A stretch of 64,000 nt of DNA from an uncultured Thermoanaerobaculia bacterium (GCA_951813015.1 CATOTG010000006.1:806001-870000), one strand, 5' to 3'; counted from the stretch's first letter, positions 52,318-61,749 are shown. The notes: a model not told the origin generated them from the sequence alone. Made by a program: numbers and translations.

Positions 52318-54439
52318 CTACTCCTGGCCCGAAGCGGACCGTAGAGGCCAGATCGGCCGCCGGCCGGCGCGCCTGGACGGTCCGGTCAAGTCGACCGGCT
52401 TCGCCAGATACCCGTCGGACCAGAATCCGCCGGGTCTCCTGGCCGCGAAGATCCTGACCTGCCCCCACGCACACGCGCGCGTCGTCAGGATCGACACGTC
52501 GGCGGCGGAGGCGATTCCCGGCGTGCGCGTCGTCCACGTGATCCAGGGCGAGGGTTCCGAGATCCAGTGGGCCGGCGACGAAGTGGCCGCGGTCGCTGCC
52601 GACACCGAGGACATCGCCCGCGACGCGCTCCGTGCGCTCCAGGTCGAGTACGAGGTCCTGCCTCACTTCGTCACGGAGAAGCACCGCGACCGCGCGCCGG
52701 CGGCCCAGCCGGGTTCGGAGCGCACCGACGGCGACCCGGACGCCGCCTTCGCCTCCGCCCATCGCACGGTGGAGCAGACGCTCGGGATGCCGCAGATGGC
52801 CCACATGTGTCTCGAACCGCACGGTCAGGTCGCGGCCTGGGACGGCGACGAACTCGAGGTTCATGCCTCGACGCAGGCGGTTTCCACTCTGGCGGGCCAG
52901 TTCGCCTCGGAACTGGGCATACCGGCGACCCAAGTGCGGATCCGGACCGAGTACATGGGCGGCGGGTTCGGCTCCAAGTTCTCGCCGGACCGCTGGGGGA
53001 TCGTCGGCGCGGAACTCGCTCGCGAGGCCGGCGCGCCGGTCAAGCTGTTCCTGGACCGGGATCAGGAAGTGTCGGTCGCCGGGAGCCGGCCGTCCGCTTT
53101 CGCCCGGGTCCGGGTGGCGGCGGACGAGCAGGGCAAGCTGGTGGCCTGGGATTCGGACTCCTGGGGCTCGGGCGGCTTGCCCGGCGCCAGCCAGACGCCG
53201 CTGCCGTATGTGTTCAGCAGGTTGCCGAACCGGCGCCTCCGCCACACGTCCGTGCCGACCAACCTGGCCGGATCGCGGGCCTGGCGGGCGCCGAATCATC
53301 CCCAGGCGTGCTTCCTGACGATGGCCAGCCTCGACGATCTGGCCAATGAGCTGGACCTCGACCCGATCGAGTTCCTGGACCGGAACCTGGAGTTCACCGG
53401 CCGCGCCGACGTGTACCGGGAAGAACTCGGCATCGCCGCCGGAATGGCCGAGTGGAAGGAACGCTGGCAGCCGCGCAAGAGGTCCCGTGACAGCGCTCTC
53501 CAGCGCGGCCTGGGCGTTTCGATTCACACCTGGGGCGGGCGCGGCCATGCGAGCAACTGCGACGTCACCGTGCATCCCGACGGCGCGGTGGAGGCCCGGC
53601 TCGGCTCTCAGGACATCGGTACGGGGACGCGCACGATCGTTGCCCAGGTGCTGGCCGAGACGTTCGGCCTCGAATTGCCCCAGGTGCGGGTATCCCTGGG
53701 CGACAACCGGTTCCCGCAGTCGGGTCCGTCCGGCGGCAGTTCGACGGTCGGCGGAGTCTGCGCATCGACCCGTCGAGCGGCGCAGGACGCCCTGCGCGAA
53801 GTCCTCACGCGAGTCGCGCCAAGGCTGGAGGCGGACCCGGAGCAGTTGACGGCGGCCGGCGGCCGCGTGTTCGTGGAAGGCGAGCCGTCGCGCTCGATGT
53901 CCTGGACCGAAGCCGCATCGCGAATCGGCGGCGCGCCGGTCAGTGCCCAGGGGCGCAACCCGGGCCCCGGTCGGCTGATTTCCAGCGGCGTCGGCGGCGT
54001 GCAGATCGCCGAGGTCGAGGTGGACATGGAAACCGGCGTGGTCCAGGTGAAACGGATGATCGCGGTGCAGGACTGCGGCCTGATCGTCAACCGGCGGCTC
54101 GCGGAGAGCCAGGTCTACGGCGGTCTGATCATGGGCGTCGGCTATGCGCTGTTCGAAGAGTGGATTCCGGATCCGGTGACCGGGCGTCTGCTGAACGCGG
54201 ACATGGAGTTCTACAAGCTGGCGGGTCTCCTGGATGTCGGATCGCTGGAAGTGCACATGATGACCGGCCCCGGGTACGACGAACGGGGCGTGATCGGCTT
54301 GGGCGAGCCGCCCGTGATCTCGCCCGGGGCCGCGATCAGCAACGCGGTGGCGAACGCAATCGGCGTGCGCGTGCCCTGGCTGCCGCTGACGCCGGACCGC
54401 GTGCTGGACGCGCTGGCAGGCCGTGGGGGAATTGCCTGA
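52310..54439 (+). CDS. molybdenum-binding subunit of a xanthine dehydrogenase-family (PaoC-like) oxidoreductase
   Basis: 709 residues from a GTG overlapping the previous stop. Typical family blocks: GRRPARLDGPVKSTGFARY, PQMAHMCLEPHG, EYMGGGFGSKFSP (molybdopterin contact), SRAWRAPNHPQACF-type GSRAWRAPNHPQ, SQDIGTGTRTIVAQV and the C-terminal VIGLGEPPVISPGAAISNAVANAIG, whose Glu is the catalytic base. The subunit carries the Moco and oxidises aldehydes or N-heterocycles; the substrate is not defined. It has no own signal peptide and would be exported with the Tat-tagged small subunit. Confidence 0.9.
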   Translation: MADYSWPEADRRGQIGRRPARLDGPVKSTGFARYPSDQNPPGLLAAKILTCPHAHARVVRIDTSAAEAIPGVRVVHVIQGEGSEIQWAGDEVAAVAADTEDIARDALRALQVEYEVLPHFVTEKHRDRAPAAQPGSERTDGDPDAAFASAHRTVEQTLGMPQMAHMCLEPHGQVAAWDGDELEVHASTQAVSTLAGQFASELGIPATQVRIRTEYMGGGFGSKFSPDRWGIVGAELAREAGAPVKLFLDRDQEVSVAGSRPSAFARVRVAADEQGKLVAWDSDSWGSGGLPGASQTPLPYVFSRLPNRRLRHTSVPTNLAGSRAWRAPNHPQACFLTMASLDDLANELDLDPIEFLDRNLEFTGRADVYREELGIAAGMAEWKERWQPRKRSRDSALQRGLGVSIHTWGGRGHASNCDVTVHPDGAVEARLGSQDIGTGTRTIVAQVLAETFGLELPQVRVSLGDNRFPQSGPSGGSSTVGGVCASTRRAAQDALREVLTRVAPRLEADPEQLTAAGGRVFVEGEPSRSMSWTEAASRIGGAPVSAQGRNPGPGRLISSGVGGVQIAEVEVDMETGVVQVKRMIAVQDCGLIVNRRLAESQVYGGLIMGVGYALFEEWIPDPVTGRLLNADMEFYKLAGLLDVGSLEVHMMTGPGYDERGVIGLGEPPVISPGAAISNAVANAIGVRVPWLPLTPDRVLDALAGRGGIA

Positions 54440-55413
54440 TGCGACCCTTCAGCTACGCGGCGCCCGCGACGGTTGAGCAGGCGGTGAGCCTGCTGGAAGT
54501 CGAGGGCAGCGAGGTCCTCGCGGGCGGAACGGACCTCCTGAGCCTGCTCAAGGACGATGTCGAGCAGGTGGAACGGCTCGTCGCTCTGCGCGGCATCGAA
54601 GACCTGTCCGGGATCGACGCCTCCGGCGGCCGGCTCCGGATCGGTTCGATGACGACGTTGCAGGAGCTGCGGGACCACGCCGCGGCGATGGCCGCCGTGC
54701 CGGCGCTCGGATTCGCGATCGACGGCGTGGCCAGTGCGCAGTTGCGGGCGATGGGTACGGTCGGCGGCGATCTGCTCCAGCGCCCGCGCTGCTGGTACTA
54801 CCGGCGTGGCTTCGGGCTGCTCGCGCTGGGTCCGGACGGCCGGTCGATGGTTGAAGCAGGCGACAACCGCTACCACGCGATCTTCCCGGAGGGCGATGCG
54901 CGCTTCGTCAGTCCCTCCAGCCTGGCGCCGCTCCTGGTCGCCCTCGGGGCGGAGGCGACGGTCCACGGACCGGACGGTGAGCGGCGCGTGCCGGTCGAGG
55001 CGCTGTACCGGACACCGCGGGCTGAAGGAGAGCGGGAAAACACGTTGGGGCCCGGTGAGCTGCTGGTCGAGGTGACGGCAAGTGTCGGCGCTGCCCGCTC
55101 GGCCGTGTACGAAATACGACAGCGCCGGTCCCTGGACTGGCCGCTGATGGCCGCCGCGGTCTCCCTGTACGGAGAGCTGCCGTTGGTGGACCGGGCGCGG
55201 ATCGTGCTGGGCCACGCGGCGCCGACTCCCTGGCTCGCGGCCGCGGCCGGTGACCTGCTGGCTGGTCGTGAACTGACGCCGGAACAAATCGTTGAAGCCG
55301 CCGAGGCGGCGGTGGAGGGGGCCCGGCCGATGAGCGGCAATCGGTACAAGATGCAACTTGCCGCGGTTGCAGTGAGGCGTGCGCTGCTGCGCGCTGCCGG
55401 GATGGAGGCCTGA
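54439..55413 (+). CDS. FAD-binding subunit of the molybdenum oxidoreductase (PaoB-like)
   Basis: 324 residues, ATG overlapping the previous TGA. FAD contacts AGGTDLLSLLKD near residue 35 and MGTVGGDLLQRPRCWYYRR near 110 match the CO/xanthine dehydrogenase FAD subunit, and the NRYHAIF block fits the PaoB-type branch. PaoB and 4-hydroxybenzoyl-CoA reductase carry an extra [4Fe-4S] loop with several Cys; here only the single Cys in RPRCWYY remains, so this cluster appears absent. Completes the three-subunit operon. Confidence 0.88.
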   Translation: MRPFSYAAPATVEQAVSLLEVEGSEVLAGGTDLLSLLKDDVEQVERLVALRGIEDLSGIDASGGRLRIGSMTTLQELRDHAAAMAAVPALGFAIDGVASAQLRAMGTVGGDLLQRPRCWYYRRGFGLLALGPDGRSMVEAGDNRYHAIFPEGDARFVSPSSLAPLLVALGAEATVHGPDGERRVPVEALYRTPRAEGERENTLGPGELLVEVTASVGAARSAVYEIRQRRSLDWPLMAAAVSLYGELPLVDRARIVLGHAAPTPWLAAAAGDLLAGRELTPEQIVEAAEAAVEGARPMSGNRYKMQLAAVAVRRALLRAAGMEA

Positions 55414-55417
55414 GGCA

Positions 55418-55729
55418 ATGGCTGACCGACTCGATGGGGCTGCCGGTACCCCGGAACTGTGCCGAAGGCTGCGTTGGAAGACGATGTTCATGGCCCTTGC
55501 CCCGGCGGATCCGGCCGCCGACGTGGATCCGCAGCACGAAATCGACGACGGTTTCGTCTGGTGTACGCACAGCATGAACTGTCTCGGACCCGACGGCGCG
55601 GTAGCGTCGAGGGAACAGTGCCGGGAGGGCCGCAGTTGCTTCGAACGCCACGGAGGTTCGACAGGAGTCGAACGCCTCGGAGGTTCGACAGGAGTCGAAC
55701 GCCTCGGAGATTCGACAGGAATCGAATGA
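55418..55729 (+). CDS. small four-Cys protein with repeat-encoded C-terminal tail
   Basis: 103 residues, 4 bp after the FAD subunit, so probably co-translated with the oxidoreductase. The first 75 residues contain acidic/His stretches (DPQHEIDDGFVWCTH) and a Cys cluster, WCTHSMNCLGPDG and EQCREGRSCF. The last 28 residues are GGSTGVERL-type tandem repeats encoded by the 27-bp palindromic array. The first part may bind a metal or assist the molybdenum enzyme; this is inferred from position only. The tail probably has no function of its own. Confidence 0.5.
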   Translation: MADRLDGAAGTPELCRRLRWKTMFMALAPADPAADVDPQHEIDDGFVWCTHSMNCLGPDGAVASREQCREGRSCFERHGGSTGVERLGGSTGVERLGDSTGIE

Positions 55730-55731
55730 TA
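55640..55731 (+). repeat. 27-bp tandem repeat with AGGA-loop hairpins
   Basis: Units start at 55651, 55678 and 55705 (period 27 bp) with a half unit at 55641. Each contains TTCGACAGGAGTCGAA (55657-55672, 55684-55699) or the variant TTCGACAGGAATCGAA (55711-55726). The RNA folds as GAGG-UUCGAC, loop AGGA, GUCGAA-(CG)-CCUC. The array overlaps the 3' end of the 103-residue ORF and lies 28 bp before the next gene's ATG (55759). A degenerate unit follows at 55744. Confidence 0.9.
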
Positions 55732-55758
55732 CGGCCAGGACCACGGAGATTCGCCGAC

Positions 55759-56505
55759 ATGAGATTTGCCGAGATGCATCGCGTGAACCCGGGCGGCGCG
55801 CTCCGCGCCGCCTGCGAACCAGGAGAGCGCTCGTCAGCGCGCACTCGCCCGAAGGCGGCCCTGTTCGCCGCCCTTGGTCTGCTTCTGCCCGCCGTGGTGC
55901 TGGGCGCCGCGGTGGAGATCTCGGGCACCTACGTCGAGGCGCGCACAGCCGATGTCTACACCGGACCATGCTTCGCCAACTCGGAGGTCGGACTGGTCGG
56001 CAACGAGGCGATCATGGCCTGGCGGGTCGATGACGGCGGCTGGGACGGCGTGGATCTGTCGGGGCTTTCGGTGCTCGCCGTCGTGCGCTCCCAAGCCACG
56101 CTCGGCGATCCGTATGCCGAATCCGATGCCGCGGAGTCGATCCTCATCGTCGACGCGAATGCGGACCCGTCGCAGCGGCGGGCTCTTGAGGGCTTCGCGC
56201 GCGGCATGGGCGGCGAGTTGCTTGCGGATGTCGCCCAGGTTCAGACAGCGGAGGTCGAGTTCGACGTGCTGGCGAACGGGGCCGCGGCGGTGAGCGCAGG
56301 CGAGGTCGCGGCGCTGCGGACCCGGCCTCTCGATCACCGGGACCACCTGTGCGGGAACGAGACCGTCTTCTACCCGCCCCTCGCCCCGACGGTCGGCGCC
56401 GCGCCGGGAGTCGCAATCGAGCACAGTTGGCAGGGAGAGGGCCTGGGAGCCACCTGGAAGAGTCCCGGCAAGCGCAGTTCCTTCGTGGGCCGCTTCAGTC
56501 GGTAG
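55759..56505 (+). CDS. exported DUF1326-like protein
   Basis: 248 residues from the ATG at 55759 (CGGAGA ten bases upstream); the start at 55774 is an alternative. A membrane or signal segment (AALFAALGLLLPAVVLGAAV) leads into SGTYVEARTADVYTGPCFANSE, the start of a DUF1326-type domain, followed by GLSVLAVVRSQATLGDPYAE, ESILIVDANADPSQRRALEGF and VEFDVLANGAAAV. DUF1326 proteins are of unknown function. The usual Cys cluster of the family is reduced to single Cys (GPCFAN, LCGNETVFY). Directly downstream of the hairpin array and the oxidoreductase operon. Confidence 0.6.
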   Translation: MRFAEMHRVNPGGALRAACEPGERSSARTRPKAALFAALGLLLPAVVLGAAVEISGTYVEARTADVYTGPCFANSEVGLVGNEAIMAWRVDDGGWDGVDLSGLSVLAVVRSQATLGDPYAESDAAESILIVDANADPSQRRALEGFARGMGGELLADVAQVQTAEVEFDVLANGAAAVSAGEVAALRTRPLDHRDHLCGNETVFYPPLAPTVGAAPGVAIEHSWQGEGLGATWKSPGKRSSFVGRFSR

Positions 56506-56560
56506 ACGCGGTCCTGTCCGCAGCTCTTCGTCAGCGGAGTCGGCCTCGCGATCGACACGA

Positions 56561-56905
56561 ATGATCATCAAGAAGCGACAGATCGGCGATTCCAGCCTGC
56601 TGGCGGTGGAGGGCGTGATCAAGCTCGGTCAGAGCGCTCGTTTCCTTGCCGACGCGTTGAAGCGGAGTCTGTCCGAGGGAGACGGCCACGTCCTGCTCGA
56701 CCTCTCGGACGTGAACTACATGGACTCGACGGGCATTGGAGAGCTCGTGGGCTACCTGGTTCGCCTGCGCGCCGAGGAACGCAAGCTGATCCTGATCCGG
56801 CCCTCCGAGCGGATCGTCCAGTTGCTGACCGTTGCCGGGGTGGCGACTCTCTTCCCGACCTGTGACACGGTGGCGGAGGCTCTGGCCGCCGAACCCGAGA
56901 ACTGA
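56561..56905 (+). CDS. STAS-domain anti-sigma factor antagonist
   Basis: 114 residues, a single STAS domain. GVIKLGQSARFLADALKRSL and HVLLDLSDVNYMDSTGIGELVGYLV carry the phosphorylatable Ser in DSTGIGEL, as in SpoIIAA/RsbV proteins. When unphosphorylated it would bind an anti-sigma factor kinase and free the sigma factor. No cognate RsbW-like kinase is in the window, so the partner is unknown. Confidence 0.88.
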   Translation: MIIKKRQIGDSSLLAVEGVIKLGQSARFLADALKRSLSEGDGHVLLDLSDVNYMDSTGIGELVGYLVRLRAEERKLILIRPSERIVQLLTVAGVATLFPTCDTVAEALAAEPEN

Positions 56906-56915
56906 GGCCTCGTCC

Positions 56916-56935
56916 GGGCGCCCGTGCCGGCGCCC
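56916..56935. terminator. GC-rich inverted repeat between convergent genes
   Basis: GGGCGCC (56916-56922) and GGCGCCC (56929-56935) form a perfect 7-bp stem with a 6-nt loop, 10 bp after the STAS gene stop and ahead of the convergent cdd stop. No U-tract on either strand, so its role as terminator is uncertain. Confidence 0.35.
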
Positions 56936-57002
56936 ATCGCGGCCTGATCGCCCCTGAGGGGGGAACGGCTTAGGGCGTTGCCGCGTCCCGGGCCTTCGGG
57001 GA

Positions 57003-57470
57003 TCAGGGTTTCTCGACGGCCAGAACGAACGGTTCGGGCAAGAGATTCCGGAGCGTGAAACGGCTCCAGTTCGAGGCTTCATCGTCGCCGGCGGTGACCG
57101 AGACCACGGGCAGATCGCGGACAAACTCGGCCAGGGCGTCCCGGCACTGACCGCAGGGTGCGCATGGCGGCGTGGCGCCGGTGACGATGGCCAGTGCGTG
57201 GAACGAAGTCTGTCCGTCGACGACCGCCGCCGACAGCGCGCCGCGTTCGGCACAGAGCGTCAGGCCGAGGACGCGATTTTCCACATTGCAGCCACCGTAG
57301 ATGCGGCCGTTCGGAGCCAGCAGGGCGGCGCCCACTCTGAAGTCGCTGTAGGGCGCGTAGGCTCGTTCGCGGCTTCCGGCCGCGACCTTGACGAGCGCCT
57401 GCCAGTCAATTCCTTCCCGCGTTGCTGCGTGGTCCGGGACCGGCGGGTGGAAGAGTGGTTGCCGGTTCAT
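57003..57470 (-). CDS. cdd: cytidine deaminase
   Basis: 155 residues. Small tetrameric type: AYAPYSDFRVGAALLAPNGRIYGGCNVEN, TLCAERGALSAAV (zinc Cys and proton-shuttle Glu) and PCAPCGQCRDALAEF (two further zinc Cys). It deaminates cytidine and deoxycytidine for pyrimidine salvage. The ATG at 57470 is the first in register; the open frame continues upstream without family features. Confidence 0.92.
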   Translation of the reverse strand: MNRQPLFHPPVPDHAATREGIDWQALVKVAAGSRERAYAPYSDFRVGAALLAPNGRIYGGCNVENRVLGLTLCAERGALSAAVVDGQTSFHALAIVTGATPPCAPCGQCRDALAEFVRDLPVVSVTAGDDEASNWSRFTLRNLLPEPFVLAVEKP

Positions 57471-57822
57471 CAGGAGAAACCCTAGCAGCGCTCGATGGAC
57501 TGCTCGATGGACCAGGGCCGTTCCAAGGCCGGGAACTTCGGTGACCGATGTGAGGAAACCACTCCGGAATCGGCAACTCCGCACCGGCACGGCTCTCGAC
57601 CCTCGGGAATGGAGGCCTCCCGCCCGCGCCCAGCGTGGCGCGCTGGACTTTGGAAGGGTCCTGGGCTCGATGGACGCCCGAGCCGGGCGGAGGACAGGAA
57701 ACGTGATACCCTGCGCCGCGCTTTGGCTTTGAGTTCTCGCGTAGTGCCCACGCACTTGACCCAAACGGTTCGCGGTCCGTCCTGCCCCTGATGTCGGACC
57801 GCACGAATGAGAGGTTGCCGGT
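57471..57822. other. 352-bp intergenic region between cdd and icd
   Basis: Divergent control region. Frames are open on both strands but lack family patterns and starts. TGATACCCT near 57706-57714 could be an extended -10 for icd, without a good -35 element. No riboswitch or RNA gene recognised. Confidence 0.35.
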
Positions 57823-59067
57823 TTGACTGAACCCCCGGTTGCGCCGCCAGCCGGCGGCCAGGAAGTCGGCTGGCGGGACGGCAGTCTGGTCGTACCGGAA
57901 CGGCCGATCGTTCCCTTCATCGAGGGCGACGGCATCGGTCCCGACATCTGGCGCGCCAGCCAGGTGGTGATCGACGCCGCGGTCGAGAAAGCGTACTCGG
58001 GCACTCGCTCCATTGCCTGGCTGGAGATTCTGGCGGGTGAGAAGGCCCTGGAGCAGACCGGGGAATGGCTGCCATCGGCGACCGTTGATGCGATCCGCTA
58101 CTACCGGGTGGCGATCAAGGGACCGCTGACGACGCCCGTGGGCGGCGGCATCCGCAGCCTGAACGTGGCGCTGCGTCAGCTCCTCGACCTTTACGCCTGC
58201 GTGCGCCCGGTGCGCTACTTCGACGGCGTGCCGTCGCCGGTGCGCGAGCCGGAGAAGGTCGACATGGTCCTGTTTCGCGAGAACACCGAGGACGTCTACG
58301 CGGGCCACGAGTGGCAGCAGGGGAGTGAGGAGACGGCTGCCCTGATCGATTTCGTCCGCAGCAGGCTGGGCGGGGAAATCCGCGCCGACTCGGGCATCGG
58401 CCTCAAGCCGGTCTCGGTGACCGGAAGCAAGCGGCTGGTCAGGAAGGCGATCGAGTACGCCCGCGCCCAGGGACGAAGCAGCGTCACGCTGGTGCACAAG
58501 GGGAACATCATGAAGTTCACCGAGGGCGCCTTCAAGGAGTGGGGCTACGAGCTCGCTGCCGAGGAGTTCGCGGAGTTCACGGTGAGCGAGGACGACCTGT
58601 GGTCGAAGCACGACGGCCGGCTGCCGGACGGGCGCATTCTGATCAAGGACCGCATATCGGACGCCATGTTCCAGCAGGTGCTCCTGCGGGCAGACGAGTA
58701 CGACGTGATCGCGACGACGAACCTGAACGGCGACTATCTGTCCGATGCGTTGGCGGCTCAGGTCGGCGGCCTCGGGATGGCGCCGGGCGCCAACGAGGGT
58801 GACGGCGTCGCCCTGTTCGAGGCCACCCACGGCACGGCGCCGAAGTACGCCGGCCTGGACAAGGTGAACCCCTGCTCGGTCATCCTGTCGGGCGTGATGA
58901 TGCTGAACTGGTTGGGCTGGCAGGAGGCAGGCAGGTCGATCGAGAACGCGATTGGCCGGGCGATCCGCCAGAAGCGCGTGACCTACGACCTGGAACGCCA
59001 GATGGAGGGGGCGACCCTGCTCAAGACCTCCGAGTTCGGCCAGGCGATCGTCGAGAACCTCGACTAG
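57823..59067 (+). CDS. icd: NADP-dependent isocitrate dehydrogenase
   Basis: 414 residues from a TTG preceded by GAGAGG. Blocks: [18 protein letters not shown] [37 protein letters not shown] (substrate Ser and Arg residues), [43 protein letters not shown] and the C-terminal [11 protein letters not shown] with cofactor contacts. Oxidatively decarboxylates isocitrate to 2-oxoglutarate. It heads the icd-sucC-sucD-ndk run, so a TCA segment is co-located; methylmalonyl-CoA mutase at 2.5 kb feeds succinyl-CoA into the same pathway. Confidence 0.95.
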   Translation: MTEPPVAPPAGGQEVGWRDGSLVVPERPIVPFIEGDGIGPDIWRASQVVIDAAVEKAYSGTRSIAWLEILAGEKALEQTGEWLPSATVDAIRYYRVAIKGPLTTPVGGGIRSLNVALRQLLDLYACVRPVRYFDGVPSPVREPEKVDMVLFRENTEDVYAGHEWQQGSEETAALIDFVRSRLGGEIRADSGIGLKPVSVTGSKRLVRKAIEYARAQGRSSVTLVHKGNIMKFTEGAFKEWGYELAAEEFAEFTVSEDDLWSKHDGRLPDGRILIKDRISDAMFQQVLLRADEYDVIATTNLNGDYLSDALAAQVGGLGMAPGANEGDGVALFEATHGTAPKYAGLDKVNPCSVILSGVMMLNWLGWQEAGRSIENAIGRAIRQKRVTYDLERQMEGATLLKTSEFGQAIVENLD

Positions 59068-59202
59068 CGCCGCCAGACCGGTCGCAGCCTCCATGTCTGG
59101 CCCCAGCCACCACCTCGTCAACCCCCGCCTCGCCGGGACAAGGCAGCCGCGCCGCCCGCTGCGCAGCGTTCGGCGCCGCAAGCTCCCGGCCAGGGCCAAC
59201 CC

Positions 59203-60393
59203 GTGAAGATCCACGAGTTCCAGGCCAAGGAGGTCCTGCGCGGATTCGGCGCCAGGGTGCCGCAGGGCGAGGTGATCTCCGATCCGGCGAAGGCGGCCGA
59301 GATTTGCGGCGACTTCGGAGGCCGCTGTGTGGTCAAGGCGCAGATTCACGCCGGCGGCCGGGGCAAGGGGGGCGGCGTCAGGGTGGCCTCGGACCCGGAC
59401 GAGGCGGAACGGCTCGCGGGCGAGATCCTCGGCATGCAGCTCGTGACGCACCAGACCGGTCCCGAGGGCCAGCAGGTGCGCAAGGTCCTGATCGAAGAGG
59501 CGCTCGAGATCGAGCAGGAGCTCTACCTGGGCGTAACGCTCGACCGGGCGGCCGAACGTCCGGTGTTGATGGCGTCCCGTTCGGGCGGCATGGACATCGA
59601 GGAAGTGGCGCGCACCGACCCCGACGCGATCCTGCGCGAGCTGATCGATCCTCAACTCGGCGTACTGCCGTTCCAGTGCCGCAGGGTGGCGTCGGGCCTG
59701 GGGTACTCGGGCGGTACGGCGCGCCAGATCCAGGCCGCTGTCGCCAGCGTGGTCGCCGCGTACCTCGCGACGGACGCCTCCCTGGTCGAGATCAACCCGC
59801 TGATGGTCGACAGGGTGGGCGACGTCTACACCCTGGACGCGAAGATGAACTTCGACGACAACGCGATGTTCAGACGGCGGGAGATCGCCGAGCTGCGGGA
59901 CGTCCACGAAGAGAATCCGCTCGAGGTCGAGGCGTCGAAGCACGGCATCAGCTACATCAAGCTGGACGGCAACATCGGCTGCATGGTCAACGGCGCGGGT
60001 CTCGCCATGGCGACGATGGACATCATCAAGCTCTACGGCGCCGAACCGGCGAACTTCCTGGACGTGGGCGGCTCGGCCTCCCAGGAGGCGGTCGAGAGTG
60101 CTTTCCGGATCATCCTCTCGGACGCGTCGGTGAAGGCCGTGCTGATCAATATCTTCGGCGGCATCGCTCGCACCGATCGCATCGCTCGCGGCGTCGTGGC
60201 GGCGATCGAGGAACTCGCCGCCGCGGACACGCCGGTCGAGGTCCCGGTCGTTGTACGGCTTGAGGGGACGAACGTCGAGGAAGGCCGCGAGGTTCTCGAA
60301 CGAGCCGACTTCGACTTCATCGTCGCGGGGGGCATGGCGGATGCCGCCGAGCAGGCCGTGGCGGCGCTCTTGACCCGGACGTTTGGGGCCTGA
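59203..60393 (+). CDS. sucC: succinate-CoA ligase, beta subunit
   Basis: 396 residues from a GTG. The ATP-grasp domain shows [37 protein letters not shown] and [28 protein letters not shown]; the C-terminal domain has [33 protein letters not shown] and [14 protein letters not shown]. It makes ATP or GTP from succinyl-CoA with SucD. The 135 bp upstream hold no gene. Confidence 0.97.
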   Translation: MKIHEFQAKEVLRGFGARVPQGEVISDPAKAAEICGDFGGRCVVKAQIHAGGRGKGGGVRVASDPDEAERLAGEILGMQLVTHQTGPEGQQVRKVLIEEALEIEQELYLGVTLDRAAERPVLMASRSGGMDIEEVARTDPDAILRELIDPQLGVLPFQCRRVASGLGYSGGTARQIQAAVASVVAAYLATDASLVEINPLMVDRVGDVYTLDAKMNFDDNAMFRRREIAELRDVHEENPLEVEASKHGISYIKLDGNIGCMVNGAGLAMATMDIIKLYGAEPANFLDVGGSASQEAVESAFRIILSDASVKAVLINIFGGIARTDRIARGVVAAIEELAAADTPVEVPVVVRLEGTNVEEGREVLERADFDFIVAGGMADAAEQAVAALLTRTFGA

Positions 60394-60406
60394 GGCGCCG
60401 GAGACG

Positions 60407-61279
60407 ATGTCGATCCTCGTTGACAGGGACACTCGCCTGATCGTGCAGGGCATCACCGGTCGCGAAGGCCTGTTCCATGCGATGGGCTGCCGTGACTACG
60501 GCACGCAGGTCGTGGGCGGCGTGACGCCCGGCAAGGGCGGCGGGACCGTGGAGGGTTTCCCGGTGTGGGACTCGGTCGAGCAGGCGCGGCGCGAGACCGG
60601 CTGCAACGCCACCCTCATCTTCGTGCCGCCTCCGTTCGCGGCCGACGCGATGATGGAGGCCGCGGATGCCGGCGTCGAGTTGATCGTCTGCATCACGGAA
60701 GGCATCCCGGTGGGCGACATGGTGAAGGTCAAGACGTTCCTCGCGAGCCGGAACAGCCGCCTGCTGGGACCGAACTGTCCGGGCCTGATCACGCCGGGAG
60801 AAGCGAAGGTCGGCATCATGCCCGGGCACATCCACGCGCCCGGCAACGTCGGCGTGATCAGCCGCAGCGGCACCCTGACCTACGAGGCCGTGTGGCAGCT
60901 CACGAACGAGGGGCTCGGCCAGACGACGTGCGTTGGCATCGGCGGCGATCCGATAGGCGGCACGAGCTTCATCGACGTGCTCTCGCTGTTCGCTGAAGAC
61001 GAGAAGACGGAGGCGATCGTTCTGATCGGCGAGATCGGCGGCGCCGCGGAAGAGGAGGCGGCAGCCTGGATTCGGCGGCGCCTGGACATCCCGGTGGTCG
61101 GGTTCATCGCCGGTGCGACCGCGCCGCCGGGGCGGCGGATGGGCCACGCCGGCGCGATCGTCGCCGGCGGCAAGGGAACGGCCGCGGAGAAGAAGAAGGC
61201 GCTGGAGGCTGCCGGGGTCCTGGTGGTCGATTCGCCGGCGGAGATGGGTGCGCGCGTCGCCGCGGCTCTCGCCTCCTGA
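60407..61279 (+). CDS. sucD: succinate-CoA ligase, alpha subunit
   Basis: 290 residues from the ATG at 60407. CoA-binding Rossmann domain ([22 protein letters not shown]), [34 protein letters not shown] and the phosphorylated active-site His in [15 protein letters not shown]. Forms the ligase with SucC, 13 bp upstream. Confidence 0.97.
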   Translation: MSILVDRDTRLIVQGITGREGLFHAMGCRDYGTQVVGGVTPGKGGGTVEGFPVWDSVEQARRETGCNATLIFVPPPFAADAMMEAADAGVELIVCITEGIPVGDMVKVKTFLASRNSRLLGPNCPGLITPGEAKVGIMPGHIHAPGNVGVISRSGTLTYEAVWQLTNEGLGQTTCVGIGGDPIGGTSFIDVLSLFAEDEKTEAIVLIGEIGGAAEEEAAAWIRRRLDIPVVGFIAGATAPPGRRMGHAGAIVAGGKGTAAEKKKALEAAGVLVVDSPAEMGARVAAALAS

Positions 61280-61314
61280 AGGCCCTGCTTCGTCTCAAGG
61301 GAGATCGGTCAAGA

Positions 61315-61749
61315 ATGGAAGAGACACTGACGATCATCAAGCCGGATGCGGTCCGGGCGGGAAACACCGGCCGGATCATCGCCCACCTCGAGGATGAGGG
61401 GTTCCAGGTCCAGGCGATCCGGCGGTTGCGGCTTGCCCAGGCGCAGGCCGAAGCCTTCTACGCGGTGCATCGCGAGCGGCCGTTCTTCGCCGATCTGGTC
61501 GCCTTCATGACCAGCGGTCCGGCGGTGGCGGTCGCGCTCGCTCGGGACAACGCTGTTGCCCACCTGCGGGACACGATGGGCGCAACGGACTCCACCCAGG
61601 CAGCGCCCGGCACGATCCGAAACCTCTACGGGTCGAACATCCAGAACAACGCGATCCACGGCAGCGACTCGCCGGAAAACGCGGCAATCGAGCGCGCGTT
61701 CTTTTTCGCCGGCTGCGACCTGGTCGGGTCTACGCGGATTCCTCGCTAG
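61315..61749 (+). CDS. ndk: nucleoside diphosphate kinase
   Basis: 144 residues. LTIIKPDAVRAGNTGRIIAHLEDEGF, the FMTSGPAVAVAL block, ATDSTQAAPGTIRNLYG and the catalytic His in NAIHGSDSPENAAIE. Balances NTP pools; its position after sucCD fits the known association of Ndk with succinyl-CoA ligase in some bacteria. Confidence 0.97.
   Translation: MEETLTIIKPDAVRAGNTGRIIAHLEDEGFQVQAIRRLRLAQAQAEAFYAVHRERPFFADLVAFMTSGPAVAVALARDNAVAHLRDTMGATDSTQAAPGTIRNLYGSNIQNNAIHGSDSPENAAIERAFFFAGCDLVGSTRIPR

Noticed and set aside
55640..55731. CRISPR array or tRNA-like structure
   Set aside because: Units are contiguous 27-bp tandem repeats without spacers. GTTCGA resembles a T-loop, but no cloverleaf can be drawn around it.
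57495..57791. 98-codon ORF between cdd and icd
   Set aside because: No ribosome-binding site, no family pattern, and overlapping frames of similar length on the other strand. It is more likely the icd control region.
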